From: Propionibacteriaceae bacterium
GTDB lineage: Bacteria > Actinomycetota > Actinomycetes > Propionibacteriales > Propionibacteriaceae
DNA length: 5,555 nt
Assembly: GCA_003153855.1 (NCBI GenBank)
Contig: PMBM01000115.1
Span: 143-5,697 of the forward strand
Direction of reading: 5' to 3'
The translations under genes and the position numbers were made by a program. The notes beneath the pieces are model-generated. The model ran no database searches. It was given only the letters and a program-made list of their open reading frames with translations, and was not told where the DNA came from. Of the stretch, positions 1 to 4,789 are shown in pieces; the first letter of the stretch is position 1; every line of letters starts with the position of its first letter.

Positions 1-830
1 ACATCGCCACCGGTGAGCTGCGCGAGAAGATGGGCGAGCGCCTGGCCTGGTTGGTACGCCGCGACGGCTATCGCATCGGTACGGGCTTCGTTGGCACGCC
101 GATCATCGCCGACGCCCTCTCGAGCACCGGCCACGTACGTCAGGCCGGCCGCATGCTCCAGCAGACGGAGTGCCCGTCGTGGCTGTACCCGATCACCATG
201 GGCGCCACGACGATCTGGGAGCGCTGGGACTCGATGCTCGAGGACGGGTCGATCAACCCCGGGGAGATGACCAGCTTCAACCACTACGCACTGGGTGCGA
301 TCGCCGACTGGATGCACCGTGTGGTCGCAGGCCTCGCCCCCGCGGAGGCGGGCTACCGCACGCTGGAGATCGCTCCGCAGTTCCTCGCGGGCCTGGACTG
401 GGCGAGCACCCGGCACGAGACTCCGTACGGAACCGCGGCGGTCGCATGGCGCAGGGCAGGCGACCAGGTCGTGGTCGAGGCCTCGGTCCCCGCGAACAGC
501 ACGGCGGTGGTGCGACTCCCGGGTCGGGAGCCCTTCAGCGTGGCGGCAGGCACCCATGAGTGGACCGTCGAGGACACGACGGCGCAGGGAGAGTTCGCTC
601 CGATCACCACGTCGACCCCGCTGGCTGCGATCATCGACGACCCCCAGGCGTACGACGCGGTGATGGCCGCGTTCCGGAGCGTCAGCCCCGACCTGGCCAG
701 GGAGTTCAGCAAGCGGACGGCATGGCTGCCCAAGGAACCGCTGATCGGCGGCTTCACGCTGATCACACCAGCGGTCGCTGACGAGATCGAGAGCGGCCTG
801 TCGTCGCTCAACGCGTCGCGGGGGCTCTGA
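1..830 (+). CDS. Alpha-L-rhamnosidase, GH78 family, C-terminal part (5' end outside window)
   Basis: The open frame is already running at base 3 and ends at TGA 828-830, so only the last 275 residues are seen. GH78 enzymes remove terminal alpha-L-rhamnose from glycosides and polysaccharides with inversion of configuration. Motifs typical of the end of the (alpha/alpha)6 catalytic barrel are visible: TGFVGTPIIADAL (bases 84-122), PSWLYPITMGATTIWERWDS (174-233), then INPGEMTSFNHYALGA. The Glu of IWERWD (codon 219-221) is the likely general base, and the His of FNHYA lies 21 residues later. That matches the Glu/His pair I recall from the Streptomyces avermitilis enzyme. A beta-sandwich follows (GYRTLEIAP to about base 590), then an extra ~70-residue, probably helical, tail. 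No export signal can be judged because the N-terminus is missing. It ends 44 bp before dusB and is functionally unrelated to it. The family call is firm; the exact substrate is unknown. Confidence 0.93.
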   Translation, partial: IATGELREKMGERLAWLVRRDGYRIGTGFVGTPIIADALSSTGHVRQAGRMLQQTECPSWLYPITMGATTIWERWDSMLEDGSINPGEMTSFNHYALGAIADWMHRVVAGLAPAEAGYRTLEIAPQFLAGLDWASTRHETPYGTAAVAWRRAGDQVVVEASVPANSTAVVRLPGREPFSVAAGTHEWTVEDTTAQGEFAPITTSTPLAAIIDDPQAYDAVMAAFRSVSPDLAREFSKRTAWLPKEPLIGGFTLITPAVADEIESGLSSLNASRGL

Positions 831-846
831 GGCGGCTGCGTACGCG

Positions 847-852
847 TAGCCT
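847..852 (+). promoter_or_regulatory. Possible -10 element (TAGCCT) for dusB
   Basis: TAGCCT agrees with the actinobacterial -10 pattern TANNNT and would start transcription near base 859, giving a leader of about 15 nt that contains the Shine-Dalgarno. No convincing -35 hexamer is visible 16-18 nt upstream, so this is a weak call based on position and hexamer only. Confidence 0.3.
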
Positions 853-853
853 G

Positions 854-875
854 TACCGGCGACAGGAGGCCGGTA
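854..875 (+). repeat. Inverted repeat framing the dusB ribosome binding site
   Basis: TACCGGC (854-860) is perfectly complementary to GCCGGTA (869-875). The 8-nt loop GACAGGAG holds most of the Shine-Dalgarno, and the 3' arm includes the A of the start codon. The stem can form only in RNA starting upstream of about base 854, such as read-through from the rhamnosidase gene. A transcript starting near 859 would lack most of the 5' arm. Any regulatory role is inference. Confidence 0.4.
864..869 (+). promoter_or_regulatory. Ribosome binding site of dusB (AGGAGG)
   Basis: AGGAGG is a perfect anti-16S match ending 5 nt before the ATG at 875, which fixes the dusB start. It lies mostly in the 8-nt loop of a 7-bp inverted repeat (854-875), so in a longer transcript the site would be presented in a hairpin loop. 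Confidence 0.85.
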
Positions 876-2038
876 TGGGGTTGCGGATCGGGACGATCGA
901 GGTGGGCGTTCCCGTCGTGCTCGCGCCCATGGCCGGGATCACCAACCCCGCGTACCGCCAGCTCTCTCGTGAGCAGGCCGAACAGGGCGCGCCGGGCATC
1001 CGGCCCGCAGGGTTGTTCGTCTGCGAGATGATCACCAGCCGCGGCGTCGTGGAGCGGATCCCGAAGACGTTCGAGATGCTGCACTTCGACGCCGCGGATC
1101 CGGTGAAGTCCGTCCAGCTGTACGGCGTGGACCCCGAGGTCATCGCGAAGGCCACGGCCATCCTGTGCGGCGAGCTGGGCATCGACCACGTCGACCTGAA
1201 CTTCGGCTGCCCCGTGCCCAAGGTGACGCGGCGCGGGGGCGGAGGAGTGCTCCCCTGGAAGCGGGACCGCCTGGAGGCGATCCTGCGCGCCGCCGTGACG
1301 GCGGCCGAGCCGTACGGCGTGCCGGTCACGATGAAGACGCGCAAGGGCATCGACGACGACCACCTGACGTACCTCGATGCGGGTCGCATCGCCGAGCAGA
1401 GCGGCGTCGCAGCGATCGCCCTGCACGGCCGGACGGTCGCGCAGGCGTACGGCGGCGACGCGGACTGGGAGGCGATCGCCCGGCTGGTCGACGCGGTGAG
1501 CATCCCGGTGCTGGGCAACGGCGACATCTGGGAGGCTGCGGACGCCGCGCGGATGATGGCACAGACAGGCTGCGCCGGCGTCGTCGTCGGCCGTGGCTGT
1601 CTGGGTAGGCCGTGGCTCTTCCGCGATCTCGCGGCACGTCTGCGGCCGGGCGGTTCGGAGGACGCGCCCGTCCTCCCGACGCTCGGCGACGTGATGGCCA
1701 TGGTGCGCCGGCACGGGGAGCTCCTCGCCGAGGGCCGCGGCGAGCGGTACGGGCTCACCGACCTGCGCAAGCACATGGCCTGGTACTTCAAGGGCTTCGG
1801 CCTCGGCGGGGAGCTTCGGCACGCCCTCGGCATGGTGTCGTCGTTCGTGGAGCTCGACGACCTCTTCTCGACGCTCGATCCGGACACCCCGTTCCCGGTC
1901 GGCGAGGTGGGCACTCCGCGCGGCCGTCAGGGAACTCCTCGGGAGCGTGTCACCGTCCCGTACGGCTGGCTCGACTCGATGCTCCTCGACGCCTCGGTGG
2001 ACCTCTCCGACGCCGAGTCGGACGTGTCCGGCGGCTAG
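875..2038 (+). CDS. dusB: tRNA-dihydrouridine synthase, DusB-like
   Basis: This 387-residue flavoenzyme is predicted to reduce specific uridines in the tRNA D-loop to dihydrouridine, using FMN and NADPH in the cytoplasm. The TIM-barrel domain shows the FMN-binding start APMAGITNPAYR (17-28). DLNFGCPVPKV (107-117) contains the catalytic Cys112, which acts as the general acid, followed by the Gly-rich run RRGGGG. MKTRKG (153-158, Lys154), LHGRT (183-187), GNGDIW (214-219) and GRGCLGRPWLF (239-249) form the flavin phosphate site. The C-terminal helical tRNA-binding domain includes LRKHMAWYFKGF (297-308). Length is somewhat above the roughly 320-350 residues of many Dus proteins. The extra part is a variable stretch at 335-362 and a short acidic tail. 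The start is ATG 875 with AGGAGG 5 nt upstream. All catalytic motifs are intact. The Dus family is certain; assignment to the DusB subgroup, and so the exact target uridine, is less so. Confidence 0.96.
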   Translation: MGLRIGTIEVGVPVVLAPMAGITNPAYRQLSREQAEQGAPGIRPAGLFVCEMITSRGVVERIPKTFEMLHFDAADPVKSVQLYGVDPEVIAKATAILCGELGIDHVDLNFGCPVPKVTRRGGGGVLPWKRDRLEAILRAAVTAAEPYGVPVTMKTRKGIDDDHLTYLDAGRIAEQSGVAAIALHGRTVAQAYGGDADWEAIARLVDAVSIPVLGNGDIWEAADAARMMAQTGCAGVVVGRGCLGRPWLFRDLAARLRPGGSEDAPVLPTLGDVMAMVRRHGELLAEGRGERYGLTDLRKHMAWYFKGFGLGGELRHALGMVSSFVELDDLFSTLDPDTPFPVGEVGTPRGRQGTPRERVTVPYGWLDSMLLDASVDLSDAESDVSGG

Positions 2039-2049
2039 GGACGCCTCCG
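2029..2049 (+). terminator. Weak hairpin across the dusB stop codon, possible terminator
   Basis: CGGCGGC (2029-2035) pairs with GCCTCCG (2043-2049) with one central mismatch, around a 7-nt loop that contains the TAG stop. There is no T-run after it, so it is not a classical intrinsic terminator. It could contribute to 3'-end formation or be chance in GC-rich DNA. Confidence 0.22.
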
Positions 2050-2072
2050 ATCGGGTAGCGCTCTCTCATCCA
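2050..2072 (+). repeat. 23-bp direct repeat, copy 1 (AGCGCT core)
   Basis: This copy is identical base for base to the copy at 2145-2167. The core AGCGCT (2057-2062) is a perfect 6-bp palindrome flanked by GGGT on the left and a CT run on the right. AGCGCT centres are typical of operators of LacI-family sugar repressors, which often read like GGGAGCGCTCCC. The flanking dyad is poor here, so operator function is inference. The repeat starts 11 bp after the dusB stop, and its centre lies about 145 bp upstream of the proposed transcription start at 2205. Confidence 0.8.
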
Positions 2073-2104
2073 CTGGCGCGAGTCGGTGCGTCTTCGTGCG
2101 TGTG

Positions 2105-2138
2105 GGGTCTTTCGGAGGTATGGGTCGGACAGAGACCC
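2105..2138 (+). repeat. Inverted repeat between the two direct repeats
   Basis: GGGTCT (2105-2110) and AGACCC (2133-2138) are exact complements separated by 22 nt. The stem is short, the loop long, and no T-run follows, so it is a poor terminator. It may be a protein site or chance. Confidence 0.25.
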
Positions 2139-2144
2139 TGGCGA

Positions 2145-2167
2145 ATCGGGTAGCGCTCTCTCATCCA
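2145..2167 (+). repeat. 23-bp direct repeat, copy 2 (AGCGCT core)
   Basis: This is the second perfect copy, in the same orientation, 95 bp start to start from copy 1; the similarity stops at both edges. Its core AGCGCT (2152-2157) is centred about 50 bp upstream of the proposed start at 2205, and the copy ends 4 bp before the putative -35 hexamer. That position suits an activator or a repressor blocking polymerase at the edge of the promoter. Confidence 0.8.
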
Positions 2168-2171
2168 ATCG

Positions 2172-2198
2172 TTGTCTCGACCCCTTCATGTCTACCCT
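2172..2198 (+). promoter_or_regulatory. Probable leaderless promoter of the SIMPL-domain gene
   Basis: TACCCT (2193-2198) fits the actinobacterial -10 pattern TANNNT, and TTGTCT (2172-2177) is a 4/6 match to a -35, with a short 15-bp spacer. The -10 ends 6 nt before the ATG at 2205, so transcription would begin at or next to the A of the start codon, giving a leaderless mRNA as is common in actinobacteria. A TTG at 2172 could extend the reading frame but would coincide with the -35 hexamer and has no Shine-Dalgarno, which favours the ATG at 2205. Confidence 0.55.
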
Positions 2199-2204
2199 GG
2201 GGGG

Positions 2205-2837
2205 ATGGGGGATCTGCGGGTAACCGTCGAGCATGACGTACGCATAGACGCATCAGGCGCCCGCCTGCACGTCACGGTGAGGGCACAGTCGTCCCTCGCC
2301 GCCACTGCCGCGGCCAAGAAGGTCGCCGAGGTGCGCGCCCTCGTGGAATCACTTGCCACGGTAGGGATTCCCGACTCCTCGATCGACGTCACCGGCATGC
2401 AGATCGTGACGGGACAAGGCAAGATACTGGCATCTCAGGAGGTACGGATCACTCTGGAGATCGCGGTGGAGAACGAGCAGCTGCCCGGTGTGCTGGGCAT
2501 TCTCGCGGCGAACAAGGGCCTGGCTGTCGACCAGATCGAATGGATGTACGACCAGTTCGAGGCCAGCATCTCCGCGACCGCCGACGCGATGCGGATGGCC
2601 CGTCGGAAGGCCGACGCCGTGGCCGACGCGGCAGGTCTGCGCGTCGTCGGCATCGCCTCGGCCAGCGACACGTGGAGCATGCCGAGTCCGAGGGTCGAGA
2701 TGGCATCCTTCGCCGCCGACGCACGGATGCGCGTGGGCGCCGCGCCCCTCGACATGGGCATGACGATGAGCTCGAGCACCAAGCTCTCGGTGCGGCTCAC
2801 CGTGGACTTCGAGGTCGCGGAGAACGATGCGCACTGA
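2205..2837 (+). CDS. SIMPL/DUF541-domain protein without signal peptide
   Basis: This 210-residue protein resembles the SIMPL (DUF541, YggE/BP26-like) fold. An N-terminal beta strand RVTVEHDVRID (5-15) is followed by LHVTVRAQSSLAATAAAKKV (21-40), a short helix and the GIPDSSIDVTGMQI turn (54-67). A strand pair follows (EVRITLEIAVEN, 79-90), then GVLGILAANKGLAVDQIEW (95-113) and the helix DAMRMARRKADAVADAAGL (127-145), where the family carries a similar alanine-rich helix. It closes with a C-terminal strand KLSVRLTVDFEV (193-204). The biochemical role of the family is not established; some members are periplasmic or oligomeric and linked to stress. Here no hydrophobic leader exists from ATG 2205, nor from the alternative TTG 2172, so the protein should be cytoplasmic. 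The start is chosen for the adjacent -10 and the G-run before the ATG. It lies 42 bp upstream of the DUF2207-like gene, probably in one operon, with the paired 23-bp repeats upstream. Confidence 0.8.
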   Translation: MGDLRVTVEHDVRIDASGARLHVTVRAQSSLAATAAAKKVAEVRALVESLATVGIPDSSIDVTGMQIVTGQGKILASQEVRITLEIAVENEQLPGVLGILAANKGLAVDQIEWMYDQFEASISATADAMRMARRKADAVADAAGLRVVGIASASDTWSMPSPRVEMASFAADARMRVGAAPLDMGMTMSSSTKLSVRLTVDFEVAENDAH

Positions 2838-2879
2838 GTCGTTGCGTACCTCTTCGTCCTCCCTCGCGAGCGGGTGGTC

Positions 2880-4736
2880 ATGACCACGTACGAGGTCGTG
2901 GCTGCGTCGCTCGCGCTCGCAGCCATCTCTGTGCCCTTCGTCACCTGGCTCGTGCTCTGGTTGATCAGGCGCGACCGGATCTTTGCGAACCTCCCGCCGG
3001 GAGAGATCCCCGCGAACCTCGACGAGGCTCCGACCAGGTTCGTGTCCCACGGCGCGCACTACTGGGGCGAGGTGGAGGCGCGCTCGACGCCTCCGGCCGG
3101 CGTGTCGGTCGGTCTGGCTGGGGTGGTCCTCGACGGAGCCGCTGACGGCCGTGACATCGCCGCCATGATCCTCGACCTCACGCGCCGAGGGTGGGTCCAG
3201 CTCAAGCAGGTCGGCGGCACCGGAACAGCGGGCGGCGACTGGGCGATCACCCGGGTCGACCAGCCCCTGGACGCGAGCCTCGACCTCAACGAGGTGCACC
3301 TCATCACCAACATCGCGAACCCCGGCGGGACCGCGTGGCTCAGCGAGCTGTGCGGCGCCAGCGACAACCGCCTGGCCCTCGTGCAGCAGGACCTCCACCG
3401 CGAGGTCGTCTCCCGCGGCTGGTACCCGGCTCCGCCACACCAGACATCGGACATTCCCATGGCCGTGCTCGGCCTCGGCGGGCTGCTCGGCCTCGTCCTC
3501 GCGGTCGTCGACGTGTCCGCGGTGACGGTCGGCGCAGGCGCGGTGATCATCGCGTGCTCCTACCTGACCTCCGTCATCGTCCGAGGCGGCACGCCCCGCA
3601 CAGCGTTGGGCACGGCTGTACGGATCCAGGCTCTCGGCCTGCGGCGCTACCTCCACGAGGCGCAGAGCTACCAGTTCTCGTACACCGATGCCCTCGAGAC
3701 CTTCCGCACGTACCTGCCGTGGGCTGTCGTGTTCGAGCTCGAGAACCAGTGGGCCGACGTGTTCGCCACGCTCGACGTGGTCGCCCAGACATCCGAGCTC
3801 CACTTCGCGCGGGACCTCGGCTGGTTCGCCAACATCCGGGACACGGCGCGGGCAGTACCGCCGGCTGTCCCGGTCGGCGAGGCGACGGCCCCTCGGCGGG
3901 GCGCCTACTCGGAGGAGGACGTCGTCTCGACCGTCCTCATGAGCGCCGACGAGGTGGCGGCAGAGAAGGTGTCCGTCGCCGCGAAGGTGACGATCGCTCA
4001 GCGGTCGCCCGGGACGAACGGTCACGAACCGGCTCGTCAGCCGGCACCCGCCAGCGCTCGTGCGACCGGCGAGGCAGGGTCCGGTCTCGGCTCCGTGATC
4101 GGACCGGCCGTACGTCGCACCGGACTGGCGCTCGCCGGCTGGTGGAGGCGCCCGCACTCTGACGGCACCGAGGACACGCATCGAATCGTCCCCTTGTCGC
4201 CGGCCACCGCGCCGTCAGCCCCGACCGTCGAGACGGCCGCGCCCGTCGAGGCGCCGAGCGCCAGTGCCGGTGTGGTCGCGGAGAAGGTTCCGAGCGTCCG
4301 GCAGTGGGTGCCGAAGGAGTCCTCTCGACCGGCTGCCCTTCAGACGAGGTCGAAGCCGGCGGCGAACGCCGTCTCCGCGCCGACGACTTCTGCACCCGTG
4401 ACACCCATGCGGGCGCCGGCGGTCGCGGAGGCACCGGTGACGCCGGCCCGCCCGCCGGAGGCGACGGTCACGCCGACCCGCTCGGCCGACACCCTCATCG
4501 AGGCGCCAGCCCCAGCGACCGCACGAGCGAAGAAGGCGAAGACCGTCCGCGAGCCGCGGTCGGACGCGACGATGTTCTCGGACTGGATGAGCGAGCTCGA
4601 CCTCGCCATGACCGGCGACGTGGAGGACTGGGACCTCGAAGCCACCGACGGTGGCACGGTGATCACGGGTCCTGAGCGCTTCGACGTCCTGCTCACACCA
4701 CCCCTGTGGCCGGACGTGCCGCTCGGCGAGAAGTAG
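2880..4736 (+). CDS. DUF2207-like membrane protein with long disordered cytoplasmic tail
   Basis: This is a 618-residue protein of unknown function. A transmembrane helix spans about residues 5-29, followed by RRDR, which suggests the downstream part faces the cytoplasm. Residues 38-187 resemble the cytoplasmic half of DUF2207 proteins, with the helix RDIAAMILDLTRRGWVQLKQ (91-110) and a Leu-rich region before RGWYP (179-183). Two further helices lie at about 193-211 and 214-234. The conserved DUF2207 segment GLRRYLHEAQSYQF (253-266) leads to FRTYLPWAVVFELENQWADV (275-294). Residues 325-560 are Pro/Ala/Thr-rich and probably disordered. Residues 561-618 form an acidic, Trp-containing end (FSDWMSELDLAMTGDVEDWD). 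Usual DUF2207 proteins begin with a signal peptide and an extracellular domain, both absent here. ATG 2880 is used; GTG 2874 in the same frame is an equal alternative, and neither has a strong Shine-Dalgarno. Family resemblance is by residue pattern only. Confidence 0.78.
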   Translation: MTTYEVVAASLALAAISVPFVTWLVLWLIRRDRIFANLPPGEIPANLDEAPTRFVSHGAHYWGEVEARSTPPAGVSVGLAGVVLDGAADGRDIAAMILDLTRRGWVQLKQVGGTGTAGGDWAITRVDQPLDASLDLNEVHLITNIANPGGTAWLSELCGASDNRLALVQQDLHREVVSRGWYPAPPHQTSDIPMAVLGLGGLLGLVLAVVDVSAVTVGAGAVIIACSYLTSVIVRGGTPRTALGTAVRIQALGLRRYLHEAQSYQFSYTDALETFRTYLPWAVVFELENQWADVFATLDVVAQTSELHFARDLGWFANIRDTARAVPPAVPVGEATAPRRGAYSEEDVVSTVLMSADEVAAEKVSVAAKVTIAQRSPGTNGHEPARQPAPASARATGEAGSGLGSVIGPAVRRTGLALAGWWRRPHSDGTEDTHRIVPLSPATAPSAPTVETAAPVEAPSASAGVVAEKVPSVRQWVPKESSRPAALQTRSKPAANAVSAPTTSAPVTPMRAPAVAEAPVTPARPPEATVTPTRSADTLIEAPAPATARAKKAKTVREPRSDATMFSDWMSELDLAMTGDVEDWDLEATDGGTVITGPERFDVLLTPPLWPDVPLGEK

Positions 4737-4764
4737 CCCTGCCCGGCGCCAGCCCCCGCCCTGA

Positions 4765-4784
4765 CCACTGATCTGCCACAGTGG
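4765..4784 (+). repeat. Inverted repeat upstream of the dNTPase gene
   Basis: CCACTG (4765-4770) and CAGTGG (4779-4784) are perfect complements around an 8-nt spacer, 5 bp before the GTG at 4790 and 28 bp after the previous stop. No T-run follows, so termination is doubtful. The right arm overlaps CACAGT (4777-4782), a weak -10-like hexamer placed 7 nt before the start. The dyad could be an operator over a leaderless promoter, or a transcript-end hairpin of the upstream gene. Confidence 0.35.
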
Positions 4785-4789
4785 GCCTC

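Noticed and set aside
353..1822. A 489-codon reverse-strand open frame
   Set aside because: It runs antisense through the rhamnosidase end and the whole conserved dusB barrel, has Arg/Ala/His-rich low-complexity translation and no recognisable motif. It is a typical high-GC shadow frame.
2050..2167. The 23-bp repeats as attachment sites or insertion-element ends
   Set aside because: The repeats enclose only 72 bp with no integrase or transposase gene, are direct rather than inverted, and the flanking genes are intact.
2050..2167. A two-unit CRISPR array
   Set aside because: There is only one 72-bp spacer, no cas genes, and a repeat lacking hairpin dyad beyond 6 bp. The spacing is too long for known arrays.
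2145..2204. tRNA-like look of GGGTAGCGCTC (D-arm-like) in the 23-bp repeat
   Set aside because: There is no acceptor stem, no GTTCGA T-loop and no foldable cloverleaf. The resemblance is limited to a few bases.
2120..2236. A 38-codon ORF beginning ATG 2120 after GGAGG
   Set aside because: The GGAGG (2114-2118) is only 1 nt from the ATG, the frame runs through repeat copy 2 and the promoter into the SIMPL gene, and the peptide has no coding character.
2349..4181. A 610-codon reverse-strand open frame
   Set aside because: It is antisense to the SIMPL and DUF2207-like genes, spans their intergenic gap without signals, and translates to Asp/His/Arg-rich sequence with no domain. The forward frames carry the family patterns.
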